25,942 bases of DNA from DATJQF01 sp035505995 (GCA_035505995.1 DATJQF010000180.1:1-25942); one strand, 5' to 3'. Shown: positions 6,897 to 15,379, numbered from the stretch's first letter. The notes: generated from the sequence alone by a model not told the origin. A program made the numbers and translations.

Positions 6897-7376
6897 TTAC
6901 AACAGTTCGTCAAAATCGGCAGTTGCCGGAGTCATAGGTGACAGGTTAACGGGAATATCTTCATTCTCACTGAAATCCGCTTCCTTTGGAGTAACCGGGG
7001 CGGCGAGTTCAAGCAGGCTCTCCGATACAATATTGTTCTGGTTGTAGCTGTCGTCGAAAGTGGCTTCCTTGGGAGCGGTGGGAGGTGCAATGACGTAAGC
7101 GGGAGCAGGATCCGGCACCAGGTCGTTGAAGCAGGCGAGGCACGGAGGAGTGGGGGTAATTGATATCGCATGATAATCGGTCGTATATACTGACGCTGCG
7201 TCCTCAAATCCGGCCACCAGGGGTGCCACGGGTGCATAATTACTCAGGTCAGTGATCGCAGAAACATTCGCCGGGCTCCCTCCCGTAATTTCCGATCCGG
7301 CATAAGCGAAAGCATTGCCAAAAATCAGGAAGAACAGGATAAAGGATATATAGAGATTGGTTTTCAGAGTTTTCAT
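6897..7376 (-). CDS. Secreted acidic, proline-rich protein with four repeats
   Basis: The 159-residue protein starts at MKTLKTNLY, with a strong signal peptide (about 1-27, FANA-like end NAFAYAGS). After it come four copies of a motif of the form [A/S]P-x-x-P-x-x-A-x-F-acidic-acidic at about 48-59, 97-109, 126-137 and 146-157. The last two read APVTPKEADFSE and SPMTPATADFDE. There is a single CxxC (CLAC, 79-82). The mature protein is very acidic and probably extended. The family function is unknown. An upstream in-frame ATG at 7469 lies just after the promoter box, but it would place about 31 polar residues before the signal peptide, so 7376 is preferred. Confidence 0.72.
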   Translation of the reverse strand: MKTLKTNLYISFILFFLIFGNAFAYAGSEITGGSPANVSAITDLSNYAPVAPLVAGFEDAASVYTTDYHAISITPTPPCLACFNDLVPDPAPAYVIAPPTAPKEATFDDSYNQNNIVSESLLELAAPVTPKEADFSENEDIPVNLSPMTPATADFDELL

Positions 7377-7473
7377 TGTTTCACGTTTTTTATTTTGATC
7401 CATATGACGTGCGCCCGGGTTAAACGTTACAGGTTCATTGCTAAAAAATTTTCTGAGGTTGTTTTTCATGGCG

Positions 7474-7481
7474 CAAAGATA
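7474..7481 (-). promoter_or_regulatory. Bacteroidota -7 box, TATCTTTG
   Basis: An exact match on the minus strand. It gives either a leader of about 95 bases to the preferred start at 7376, or a leaderless message for the in-frame ATG at 7469, which lies four bases after the box. Confidence 0.6.
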
Positions 7482-7503
7482 CACTTTATAATTTATACAC
7501 AGA

Positions 7504-7656
7504 CTAAATTAAATTAAAAAAAGTTAACTTTTCTGTTAATTTTTTATTAAAGTATTCATAAATCAAAGCAGAAGAAGCAATTACGATATAAAAAGATCCG
7601 GGATCCGGAACTTCGAGGACCTTTACTTTTAGCGGGATATTGGTGAACTTCTTCAT
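7504..7656 (-). CDS. Tiny hydrophobic protein with VPDPGS motif
   Basis: This frame of 50 codons encodes MKKFTNIPLKVKVLEVPDPG, then a hydrophobic stretch (about 21-33), then a lysine-containing polar tail. The order of VPDPGS, hydrophobic helix and basic residues is reminiscent of PEP-CTERM sorting tails (VPEP-helix-Arg), but it sits on a peptide with almost no mature part, and the match is loose. A -7 box (7679-7686) lies 22 bases before the ATG at 7656, which supports expression. The region is much more AT-rich than neighbouring genes. It may be a real small membrane protein, a leader peptide or a chance frame. Confidence 0.4.
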   Translation of the reverse strand: MKKFTNIPLKVKVLEVPDPGSFYIVIASSALIYEYFNKKLTEKLTFFNLI

Positions 7657-7678
7657 GGTTTTTTTTTGAAACGTGAAA

Positions 7679-7686
7679 CAAAGGTA
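7679..7686 (-). promoter_or_regulatory. Bacteroidota -7 box, TACCTTTG
   Basis: An exact match on the minus strand, upstream of the tiny hydrophobic protein. The 12-mer TGTTTCACGTTT overlaps its downstream edge (7669-7680), in the position expected of an operator or transcript start. Confidence 0.55.
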
Positions 7687-7703
7687 TGCCGGGCCTGCCG
7701 GCA
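7687..7703 (-). terminator. Possible hairpin terminator of the PPTase-metH-metF-GGGPS operon
   Basis: A stem TGCCGG/CCGGCA with a five-base loop lies about 100 bases beyond the GGGPS stop. On the minus strand it is followed by TACCTTTGTTT, only a weak T tract that is also the next promoter. The remaining bases to 7802 show nothing else. Confidence 0.35.
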
Positions 7704-7802
7704 GTAACAACTCTTTTCTGTCAACACCGGGTAAATCCCGATAAAACCGGAAAAGGGAGTGATTATCTCAGAAAAGGCAGGTTAGCGATAAAAGAGAGCG
7801 TT

Positions 7803-8534
7803 TCACCCGGCACAGGCAGCCAGCTGCAGGAGCAACCCCGGATCTTTTTCCAGGGCATTCCCGACGACCACGACATCAGCACCGTCTTTGAAGGCTTTCC
7901 GTACCTGTTGAACCGAACGGAGGCCTCCTCCTACAATGAGCGGAGTATGGATGAATTCTTTCACTTTCCCGATCACCCGGGCGGGAACCGGTGCGGAAGC
8001 CCCGCTGCCGGCATCGAGGTAGATCAGTTTGAGTCCCAGCATCTCTCCCGCCAGGGCCGTGCAGGCAGCGATATCCGCCTGATCGGAAGGAATGGGTATC
8101 GAATGGCTCATGTAAGAAACAGCGGTCGGCTTCCGGCTGTCGATGAGCAGATATCCTGTCGGCAGGATCTCCAGGCCGCTGGCTTTCAGAAGGGGTGCCG
8201 CTACCACATGCCGCCCGATCAGCATCTCGGGATTCCTTCCCGATATCAGGGAAAGCAGGAGCAATCCGTCCGCTTTGTTGTTGATCTGCAGGTTGTTGCC
8301 GGGAAACAGGACCACCGGGGAGGAACACTCCTCTTTGAGGATCCCGATGTATTTTTCATGATTCCCGGTAGTGAGCAGGCTTCCCCCGTAAAAGAGAAAG
8401 GGAACTTTCGCTTTCTCAGCCAGTTTACCGATCCGTGCGATACCCGCCGGGGTATATTTATCCGGGTCGATCAGGGGGACAAACTTCTTCGTACCGTCGT
8501 AAAACTTCTGCAAAAGAGTGGATAAAGTCTTCAT
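7803..8534 (-). CDS. Geranylgeranylglyceryl/heptaprenylglyceryl phosphate synthase
   Basis: The 243-residue TIM-barrel enzyme joins a polyprenyl diphosphate to sn-glycerol-1-phosphate, forming the first ether bond of archaeal-type lipid precursors. Family motifs are in order: LIDPDK (21-26), GGSLLTTGN (50-58), SLISGRNPE (95-103), EILPTGYLLI (122-131), YLDAGSGA (172-179), VGGGLRS (201-207) and GADVVVVGNA (218-227). The last ones form the phosphate-binding site. The length is typical of bacterial group II enzymes known from Bacteroidota. It is the last gene of the minus-strand operon, 10 bases after metF. Prenyl chain length cannot be read from sequence by eye. Confidence 0.93.
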   Translation of the reverse strand: MKTLSTLLQKFYDGTKKFVPLIDPDKYTPAGIARIGKLAEKAKVPFLFYGGSLLTTGNHEKYIGILKEECSSPVVLFPGNNLQINNKADGLLLLSLISGRNPEMLIGRHVVAAPLLKASGLEILPTGYLLIDSRKPTAVSYMSHSIPIPSDQADIAACTALAGEMLGLKLIYLDAGSGASAPVPARVIGKVKEFIHTPLIVGGGLRSVQQVRKAFKDGADVVVVGNALEKDPGLLLQLAACAG

Positions 8535-8544
8535 AAGTTGCCGG

Positions 8545-9501
8545 TTAAAACACTGCTTTGGCTATCTGCCGGATGTTTTCTGATATTCCAATGGTAAAAT
8601 AGTGGACCACAGGGACCCCGAACCGGATCAATTCGCGGGATTGGGCGGTTGCCCATTCGATCCCGAGTCGGAAGGCCGCTTCGTTCGTGGTGCACTTCCG
8701 GGCCTCGCTGACCAGCTCTTCGGGGATGTCGATATTGAATACCTGGGGTAGGGTGTAGATGTCCTTCAGGGTGGTGATCGGCTTCAGACCCGGGATGATA
8801 GGGACCTGGATCCCCTCTGCCCGGCAACGGTCCACGAAGTCGAAATATTTCCGGTTGTCGAAGAACATCTGGGTAATGATATATTCGGCCCCGGCATCCA
8901 CCTTTTGCTTCAGGAATTTAAGGTCGGAGGTGAAGTTCGGCGATTCGATGTGCTTTTCCGGGTAACCGGCCACCCCCACGCAAAAATCGGTCGCGGTGGT
9001 ATTTTCCAGGGCCTCATCCAGGTATTTGCCGGCATTCATGGAAACGATCTGGCGGACCAGGTCGTCCGCGTGGGAATGCCCGTCCTTTTCCGGTACGAAC
9101 ACGTGCAGCATCTTGGGCGGATCCCCTCTCAGCGCCAGCAGGTTGTTAATGCCCAGGAAATGGAAATCGATCAGGGCATATTCGGTATCTTCTTTGGTGA
9201 ATCCCCCGCAGATCAGGTGGGGCACCACATCCACCGACGGATATTTATACTTGATGGCGGCTGAAATGGCGACGGTTCCCGGCCGTTTGCGCACCGTTTT
9301 TTTCTCGAGCAGTCCGCTCGGATGCTTTTTATAGACCACCTCTTCCTGGTGGTAGGTGATGTTGATAAAAGAAGGGTTGAACTCCAAGAGCGGGTCAATA
9401 GTGCGGTAGATCCCCTGGATATGGTGCCCTTTGAGCGGGGGGAGCAGTTCAAAGGAGAACAGGGTTCGCTGGGCGTTCCGGATATGTTCAATGACTTTCA
9501 T
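8545..9501 (-). CDS. metF: Methylenetetrahydrofolate reductase
   Basis: The 318-residue flavoprotein reduces 5,10-methylene-THF to 5-methyl-THF, the methyl donor for MetH. Visible landmarks are TLFSFELLPP with the catalytic-type Glu18, VVPHLICGGFT, NLLALRGDPPK, VGVAGYPEKHIESP, and YIITQMFFDN in the second half, all in the expected order. The chosen ATG (9499-9501) shares one base with the metH stop (TGATG), so translation is coupled. A longer open frame runs upstream into metH but is only a shadow of it. Having metF directly after metH puts donor synthesis and use in one message. Confidence 0.95.
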   Translation of the reverse strand: MKVIEHIRNAQRTLFSFELLPPLKGHHIQGIYRTIDPLLEFNPSFINITYHQEEVVYKKHPSGLLEKKTVRKRPGTVAISAAIKYKYPSVDVVPHLICGGFTKEDTEYALIDFHFLGINNLLALRGDPPKMLHVFVPEKDGHSHADDLVRQIVSMNAGKYLDEALENTTATDFCVGVAGYPEKHIESPNFTSDLKFLKQKVDAGAEYIITQMFFDNRKYFDFVDRCRAEGIQVPIIPGLKPITTLKDIYTLPQVFNIDIPEELVSEARKCTTNEAAFRLGIEWATAQSRELIRFGVPVVHYFTIGISENIRQIAKAVF

Positions 9502-12500
9502 CAGATCCAATTCAGGTTTGCATTCAGTAATTTTTCCATGACATCGGCCCCGGAAGCTTTTCGCCTGGTGTAATCGGTGAACTGGTCTTTCCCGATCTTC
9601 CCCACGGCAAAGTAATGGGATTGCGGATGGGCAAAATAATAACCGCTCACCGAAGCGGCGGGGTACATCGCAAAATTCTCCGTAAGGCGGATGCCGGTCT
9701 GCTTTTCCACATCCAGCAGGTTGAAAAGGGTCTGCTTCTCCGAATGGTCGGGGCAGGCCGGGTACCCCGGCGCCGGTCGGATCCCGCGGTATTCCTCTTT
9801 CAGAAGGGCGGGAATATCCAGCTCCTCGTCCCGGGCGTATCCCCACAGTTCTTTGCGGACGATCTGGTGGAGTTTTTCCGCGAAAGCCTCGGCCAGGCGA
9901 TCGGACAGGATCTTGATGAGGATCGCCGAATAATCGTCGAGGTTGCTTTCATAATGCTGCACCCATTCCTCCAGCCCGATCCCGGCCGTCACGGCAAAAA
10001 AGCCGATATAATCCGTGATCTCCTTATCCTTCGGTACGATGAAATCGGACAGGCAGAGGTTGGCCGAGCCGTCATCCTTTTTCTGCTGATTCCGGAGAAA
10101 ATGAAATACCGCCAGCCGGTTGGTTCTCTGTTCGTCGGAGAATACCTCTACATCATCCCCGGAGGAATGACAGGGATAGATCCCGATGCTTCCCCTCGCC
10201 ATCAGCATCTTTTTGGAGATGATTTCATCCAGCATCCGGTTAGCGTCATCGAACAGCTTCCGGGCTTCCGATCCTTTCACGGGATCTTCGAATATGGCCG
10301 GGTATTTCCCTGCCAGCTTCCAGGTAAAGAAGAAAAAAGTCCAGTCGATATAATCCCTCAGCTCTTCCAGGGGAAAATCGTAATAATACCGGTTCCCGGT
10401 CATCAGGGGCTTATCCGCGCGGTATTCCTTCCAGTTCGCAGGGTATCGGTTCTCCCGGGCTTCCCGGAGCGTCACGAAAGGTTGCCCGGCACGCCCGGCT
10501 TCATGCTGCTTTCGCAACGAACGGTAGCGTTGGCGGACCTCATCCGTGAAAATTTTCCGGCGTTCGGTGGAGATAAGGCTTGACAGGACTGCTGCGGTTT
10601 TTGAAGCATCCCTGATGTGGATGACCGGCGCCGAATAATGAGGTTCGATGCGGACGGCCGTATGGATCTCGGAAGTGGTCGCACCGCCAATGAGCAGCGG
10701 GATCGTGAATCCCTCCCGTTGCAGCTCTTTCGCTACATGCGCCATTTCTTCCAGGGAAGGGGTGATCAGGCCCGACAGTCCGATGGCATCCGGTTGTTCT
10801 TCGCGGGCGGCCTTCAGGATGTTTTCCGCCGGGACCATCACTCCCAGGTCGATCACCTTATAATTGTTGCAGGCCAGGACGACCCCGACAATATTTTTCC
10901 CGATATCGTGGACATCGCCTTTGACGGTGGCCATCAGGATCTTTCCGGCCGATCTCCTCGATTCGCCTGCATCCGCGCTCTCCTGTTCGATGTACGGAAG
11001 CAGGTGAGCGACCGCTTTTTTCATCACCCGGGCGCTTTTCACCACCTGCGGAAGGAACATCTTCCCGGAACCGAACAGATCTCCTACGGCGTTCATTCCG
11101 TCCATCAACGGTCCTTCAATGATCTGAAGCGCCTTTTTAAACCGGCCGCGGGCTTCATCCAGGTCGGCTTCCACGAACTCGGTGATCCCCCTGATCAGGG
11201 CATGTCTCAGCCGCTCTTCCACCGGCAGGCCCCGCCAGTCGGCCTCTTCCTTTACTTTTTTGCCGCCCTCCTTCAGTTTTTCCGCAAAGAGCAGCAGCCG
11301 CTCGGTCGCGTCCTTCCGGCGGTTCAGGATCACATCCTCCGTCAGTTTCAGCAGGTCTTTCGGGATCTCGTCATATACCGGGAGGTTGCCCGCGTTCACG
11401 ATGCCCATATCCAGCCCTGCCTGGATCGCATGATAGAGGAAGACTGAATGCATAGCTTCCCGGATGGTATCGTTGCCCCGGAAGGAGAAAGAGAGGTTGC
11501 TGATGCCCCCGCTGACCCGGGCATAGGGAAGGTTTTCCTTGATCCACCGGGTGGCTTTCATAAAATCGACGGCATAATTATTATGCTCTTCCATCCCGGT
11601 GGCGATGGTCAGGATATTCGGATCGAAGATAAGGTCCTCCGGCGGGAAGCCTTCCCCGTGCACCAGGATATCATACGCTCTTTTGCAGATGCTGATCTTC
11701 CGGTCGTATCCTGCCGCCTGTCCCTGTTCGTCGAAAGCCATGACGATCGCGGCCGCCCCGAATTTCCGGATGATCCCGGCTCTCGTCCTGAACAGTTCTT
11801 CCCCTTCCTTCAGGCTGATGGAATTCACGATCGCCTTGCCCTGGATGCACCGGAGACCCGCTTCCAGGACTTTCCAGTCGGATGAATCGATCATCACCGG
11901 CACGCGGGCCACTTCGGGGTCGGAAGCGACCATATTCAGGAAGCGGGTCATCGCTTTTTCCGCGTCCAGCATCGCCTCGTCCATGTTCACATCGATGACC
12001 TGGGCACCGCTCTCCACCTGCTGCCGGGCGACCGACAGCGCTTCCTCGTATTTTTCCTCTTTGATCAGGCGGGCGAATTTGCGGGATCCGCTGACGTTGG
12101 TCCGTTCCCCGATATTGATGAAATTACTCCCCCTGAAGATCACCAGCGGTTCCAGTCCGCTCAGTTGCAACGCCGGTTCCCGCTGAGGGATGGTGCGGGG
12201 AGAGGCCTCCCGGGCGAGCGCTTCAAACTGCCTGATGTGCTCGGGGGTCGTGCCGCAGCAACCCCCGATGATATTCACAAAACGGTGGGCCAAAAAGTCT
12301 TTTACCGCAACGGACATAGTTTCGGGGGATTCATCGTACTCCCCGAACTGGTTCGGCAGCCCGGCATTCGGATAAGCATGCACATAATAGGGGGCCTTCT
12401 CAGAAAGGATCTCCAGGTAGGGTCTCATCCCCGAAGCGCCCAGCGAGCAATTCAGCCCGATCGAAAAAAGGTCCGCATGGGAGAAGGAGGTCAGGAAGGC

Positions 12501-13199
12501 TTCCACCGTCTGCCCCGAAAGCGTCCGGCCGCTGGCGTCGATGATGGTTCCCGAGATCATGACCGGCAACCGGGTCTTCAGCTCGCTGAATACATCCCGG
12601 ATGGCGATCAGGGCTGCTTTCGCATTCAGCGTATCAAAAATGGTCTCGACCAGCAGGAGATCCACCCCTCCTGCTACCAGCGCCCTCGCCTGTTCGGCAT
12701 AGGCCTGGTACAGATCCTGAAAGGTGACGGCCCGGTAGGAGGGGTCGTTGACATCCGGCGACAGGGAAGCGGTTTTATTGGTCGGTCCCATGGAACCCGC
12801 CACGAACCTTGGTTTATCGGGCGACAGCAGGGAGAATTGCGCCGCAATCTCCACGGCGATCGCGGCGGCTGCCCGGTTGATTTCCGTCACCAGCGATTCC
12901 GTGTGGTAGTCGGACTGAGAGATCCGGTTGGAATTGAAGGTATTGGTCTCGATGATATCGGCGCCGGCCGAGAGGTATTGTTCATGGATCTCCCGGATCA
13001 GCTGGGGCCGGGTCAGGCAGAGCAGGTCCAGGTTTCCTTTCAGCGGGTAGGGGAAGTCACGGAACCGGTCTCCCTTCCAGGCATCCTCCTCCAGGGCATA
13101 CTGCTGGATCATGGTGCCCATGGCACCGTCCAGGACCAGGACCCTCTTCCCGATCTCCCGGTAGATGTCCCGCTGAATTCTTTGAACCGGATCCGTCAT
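9501..13199 (-). CDS. metH: Cobalamin-dependent methionine synthase
   Basis: The 1232-residue cytoplasmic enzyme transfers a methyl group from 5-methyl-THF through cobalamin to homocysteine. All four modules are present. The homocysteine domain (about 1-330) carries LDGAMGTMIQ and zinc-ligand cysteines in GLNCSLG and GGCCGTTPEH. The pterin domain (about 350-640) has NIGERTNVSGSRKF and DVNMDEAM. The B12 domain (about 660-890) has the cap and DVHDIGKNIV, whose His is the lower cobalt ligand. The AdoMet reactivation domain (about 900-1232) has RPAPGYPACPDH. The length equals that of typical full-size MetH. It follows the PPTase gene by six bases. No cobalamin riboswitch was recognised in the short operon leader. 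Confidence 0.98.
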   Translation of the reverse strand: MTDPVQRIQRDIYREIGKRVLVLDGAMGTMIQQYALEEDAWKGDRFRDFPYPLKGNLDLLCLTRPQLIREIHEQYLSAGADIIETNTFNSNRISQSDYHTESLVTEINRAAAAIAVEIAAQFSLLSPDKPRFVAGSMGPTNKTASLSPDVNDPSYRAVTFQDLYQAYAEQARALVAGGVDLLLVETIFDTLNAKAALIAIRDVFSELKTRLPVMISGTIIDASGRTLSGQTVEAFLTSFSHADLFSIGLNCSLGASGMRPYLEILSEKAPYYVHAYPNAGLPNQFGEYDESPETMSVAVKDFLAHRFVNIIGGCCGTTPEHIRQFEALAREASPRTIPQREPALQLSGLEPLVIFRGSNFINIGERTNVSGSRKFARLIKEEKYEEALSVARQQVESGAQVIDVNMDEAMLDAEKAMTRFLNMVASDPEVARVPVMIDSSDWKVLEAGLRCIQGKAIVNSISLKEGEELFRTRAGIIRKFGAAAIVMAFDEQGQAAGYDRKISICKRAYDILVHGEGFPPEDLIFDPNILTIATGMEEHNNYAVDFMKATRWIKENLPYARVSGGISNLSFSFRGNDTIREAMHSVFLYHAIQAGLDMGIVNAGNLPVYDEIPKDLLKLTEDVILNRRKDATERLLLFAEKLKEGGKKVKEEADWRGLPVEERLRHALIRGITEFVEADLDEARGRFKKALQIIEGPLMDGMNAVGDLFGSGKMFLPQVVKSARVMKKAVAHLLPYIEQESADAGESRRSAGKILMATVKGDVHDIGKNIVGVVLACNNYKVIDLGVMVPAENILKAAREEQPDAIGLSGLITPSLEEMAHVAKELQREGFTIPLLIGGATTSEIHTAVRIEPHYSAPVIHIRDASKTAAVLSSLISTERRKIFTDEVRQRYRSLRKQHEAGRAGQPFVTLREARENRYPANWKEYRADKPLMTGNRYYYDFPLEELRDYIDWTFFFFTWKLAGKYPAIFEDPVKGSEARKLFDDANRMLDEIISKKMLMARGSIGIYPCHSSGDDVEVFSDEQRTNRLAVFHFLRNQQKKDDGSANLCLSDFIVPKDKEITDYIGFFAVTAGIGLEEWVQHYESNLDDYSAILIKILSDRLAEAFAEKLHQIVRKELWGYARDEELDIPALLKEEYRGIRPAPGYPACPDHSEKQTLFNLLDVEKQTGIRLTENFAMYPAASVSGYYFAHPQSHYFAVGKIGKDQFTDYTRRKASGADVMEKLLNANLNWI

Positions 13200-13205
13200 C
13201 AGCCT

Positions 13206-13853
13206 TTACAGGGTCTGCATAAAAGCGCAGACCAGCATATACTCCTCTATTGTTTCGTAAACAACCTTTACTTCCCGGATCGAGCCATGAAAATCCAGGC
13301 TGGCCCGGCAGGCACCCTTCTTATTGCAAAGATAATCAAATGGTTCAACCCTGAGGTCGATCCGGAAATCCGTATCGGGACGGCCGGCTATTTTATAAAG
13401 GCATTCTTTGGCCCCCCACAGTACATGGAGCTTTTCCACCCGGTGCTCCGTGCCCACCTGTTCCAGCTCGGATGCCGACAAGAACCGCTCTTTCACTTTT
13501 TCGATCCGGTCCTTCATCCGTTCGATATCCACGCCCACCAGGAAGTCCCTGCTCAGCAGGACGGCTGCCATTCCGCCCGAGTGGGTCAGCGAGAGGTGAC
13601 CGGGAACCTCCTCCAGAGAGGGTTTCCCGGATTCCTTATACCGGATGGCCGTTTGCTTTCCCAGCAATTCCTTCAGGAGCAGACGGCAGGCGAGCCATTG
13701 CTTTCTCCGGTTTTCGCTGCCGAAAGACGAATAGGTAGTTTCTTCCTCCGGATCCAGTGACAGCTGGTCCTTCAATTCGGCCGCCGTTTCGGTGATCCTC
13801 CAGATCCCGATCTGCGAGCCCGGCAATATCACGGTTTTCCGCAGGAGGGGCAT
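13206..13853 (-). CDS. 4'-phosphopantetheinyl transferase superfamily protein
   Basis: The 215-residue Sfp-type enzyme moves the phosphopantetheine arm of CoA to a Ser of carrier proteins. The key motifs are GVDIER (107-112, metal ligands Asp109 and Glu111) and WGAKECLYK (146-154, with Glu150 and Lys154). LSLTHSGG (87-94) supplies the CoA-binding His. The start at 13853 was chosen over an in-frame ATG at 13883, because the -7 box at 13881-13888 would overlap that codon. It is the first gene of the minus-strand operon and is divergent from ahcY. Its carrier-protein partner is not in the window. Confidence 0.92.
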   Translation of the reverse strand: MPLLRKTVILPGSQIGIWRITETAAELKDQLSLDPEEETTYSSFGSENRRKQWLACRLLLKELLGKQTAIRYKESGKPSLEEVPGHLSLTHSGGMAAVLLSRDFLVGVDIERMKDRIEKVKERFLSASELEQVGTEHRVEKLHVLWGAKECLYKIAGRPDTDFRIDLRVEPFDYLCNKKGACRASLDFHGSIREVKVVYETIEEYMLVCAFMQTL

Positions 13854-13880
13854 GATAAACCTTATGGATAAACAGGCGCG

Positions 13881-13888
13881 CAAAAGTA
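13881..13888 (-). promoter_or_regulatory. Bacteroidota -7 box, TACTTTTG, of the PPTase-metH-metF-GGGPS operon
   Basis: An exact TAnnTTTG match on the minus strand, 27 bases before the preferred PPTase ATG. It is 20 bases from the oppositely directed ahcY box, so the two promoters share their upstream DNA. No clear -33 TTTG is visible. Confidence 0.6.
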
Positions 13889-13908
13889 CAACATAAATTA
13901 AAAATCGT

Positions 13909-13916
13909 TAATTTTG
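13909..13916 (+). promoter_or_regulatory. Bacteroidota -7 box, TAATTTTG, of ahcY
   Basis: An exact TAnnTTTG match on the plus strand, 32 bases before the ahcY ATG at 13949. No -33 TTTG is seen at the usual distance. Confidence 0.6.
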
Positions 13917-13948
13917 CCGCTCCATTGGAAATTCTAAAAGAAGCATTC

Positions 13949-15370
13949 ATGTATAGAGAAGTAACGGATAAGGAAATAAGATATAAGGTGGCAGATCTCT
14001 CCCTGGCGGAATGGGGCAGAAAAGAGATTGAGATGGCGGAAAAGGAGATGCCGGGATTGATGGCGATCCGGAAAAAATATGCGCCCGGAAAACCTTTGAA
14101 AGGTGCGCGGATCAGCGGCTCCCTGCACATGACCATCCAGACGGCCGTGCTGATTGAAACGCTGCAGGAGCTCGGGGCGGATGTCCGCTGGGCCAGCTGC
14201 AATATTTTCTCCACCCAGGATCATGCCGCCGCGGCCATTGCCGTAAAAGGCACTCCCGTTTTCGCGTGGAAGGGAGAGACCCTCGACGAGTACTGGTGGT
14301 GCACCCACCAGGCCCTGACCTTCCCGGGCGGGAAAGGACCCAACCTGGTAGTGGACGACGGAGGCGATGCCACCCTGATGATCCACCAGGGATTTGAGAT
14401 CGAAAATAACCCCGACGCATTAAAGGACGTTCCGTCCACTCCGGATGAAAAATCAATCCTGGAGCTGCTGAAGAGCATTTACATAGAAGATAAGACCAAA
14501 TGGCACCGGATGGTGAAAGATTGGAAAGGCGTTTCCGAAGAGACCACCACCGGGGTGCACCGGCTGTACCAGATGAAGGAGAAAGGCACCCTGCTGGTCC
14601 CTGCCATCAACGTGAATGATTCGGTGACCAAATCCAAGTTCGATAACCTGTACGGATGCCGGGAATCCCTGGCCGACGGGATCAAGCGGGCGACCGATGT
14701 GATGATCGCCGGAAAGGTCGTCGTGGTCCTGGGGTATGGCGATGTCGGCAAGGGTTGCGCAAAATCGATGAAGGCTTATGGCGCCCGGGTGCTGGTGACC
14801 GAGATCGACCCGATCTGTGCCCTGCAGGCGGCCATGGAGGGATTTGAAGTGACCACCGTGGAAGAGGCCCTGAAGGAAGGGAATATCTGGGTGACCGCCA
14901 CGGGGAACAAGCATGTGATCACTGCCGGCCATCTCGCCCGGATGAAGGATGAATCGATCGTTTGCAATATCGGGCACTTCGACAATGAGATCCAGGTCGC
15001 GGAGATGGAGAGCTGGCCCGGGATCCGGAAAGTCAATATCAAGCCCCAGGTCGACAAGTACATCTTTCCCGATCAAAAATCGATCTATCTGCTGGCGGAA
15101 GGAAGGCTGGTGAACCTGGGTTGCGCGACCGGCCATCCGTCGTTCGTGATGAGCAATTCGTTCTCCAACCAGACGCTGGCCCAGCTGGAGCTCTGGAAGA
15201 ACCGGTACGAGATCGATGTCTACCGGCTTCCCAAGAAGCTGGACGAGGAAGTGGCGCGCCTCCACCTGGAGCAGCTGGGGGTGAAACTGACGGTGATGAC
15301 GCAGGAGCAAAGCGACTATACGGGCATCCCGCAGGAAGGGCCGTACAAACCGGACCACTACCGGTACTGA
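13949..15370 (+). CDS. ahcY: Adenosylhomocysteinase (SAH hydrolase)
   Basis: The 473-residue NAD-dependent enzyme splits S-adenosylhomocysteine into adenosine and homocysteine, relieving product inhibition of methyltransferases. Seen are ISGSLHMTIQTAVL (His60), WASCNIFSTQDHAAAA (81-96), DDGGDAT (136-142), VNDSVTKSKFDNLYG with the NAD-site Lys, GYGDVGKG (262-269) as the nucleotide-binding loop followed by Glu285, and the C-terminal DHYRY that reaches the partner subunit. A TTG at 13925 is in frame but adds an atypical extension, so ATG 13949 is chosen. It diverges from the operon encoding MetH and MetF, which consume its homocysteine product. Confidence 0.98.
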   Translation: MYREVTDKEIRYKVADLSLAEWGRKEIEMAEKEMPGLMAIRKKYAPGKPLKGARISGSLHMTIQTAVLIETLQELGADVRWASCNIFSTQDHAAAAIAVKGTPVFAWKGETLDEYWWCTHQALTFPGGKGPNLVVDDGGDATLMIHQGFEIENNPDALKDVPSTPDEKSILELLKSIYIEDKTKWHRMVKDWKGVSEETTTGVHRLYQMKEKGTLLVPAINVNDSVTKSKFDNLYGCRESLADGIKRATDVMIAGKVVVVLGYGDVGKGCAKSMKAYGARVLVTEIDPICALQAAMEGFEVTTVEEALKEGNIWVTATGNKHVITAGHLARMKDESIVCNIGHFDNEIQVAEMESWPGIRKVNIKPQVDKYIFPDQKSIYLLAEGRLVNLGCATGHPSFVMSNSFSNQTLAQLELWKNRYEIDVYRLPKKLDEEVARLHLEQLGVKLTVMTQEQSDYTGIPQEGPYKPDHYRY

Positions 15371-15379
15371 TTTTTCCTT

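Noticed and set aside
12165..13760. Open frame of 531 codons on the plus strand
   Set aside because: It lies antisense to metH and the PPTase gene, whose motifs are complete; composition is Arg/Gly/Pro/His-rich, typical of a shadow frame.
13854..13948. SAM, SAH or cobalamin riboswitch controlling ahcY or metH
   Set aside because: The whole intergenic space is about 95 bases with both promoters in it; leaders of 20-35 bases are too short and no conserved core was seen.
13925..13948. TTG start eight codons upstream for ahcY
   Set aside because: It adds an atypical N terminus; the ATG at 13949 gives the expected one.
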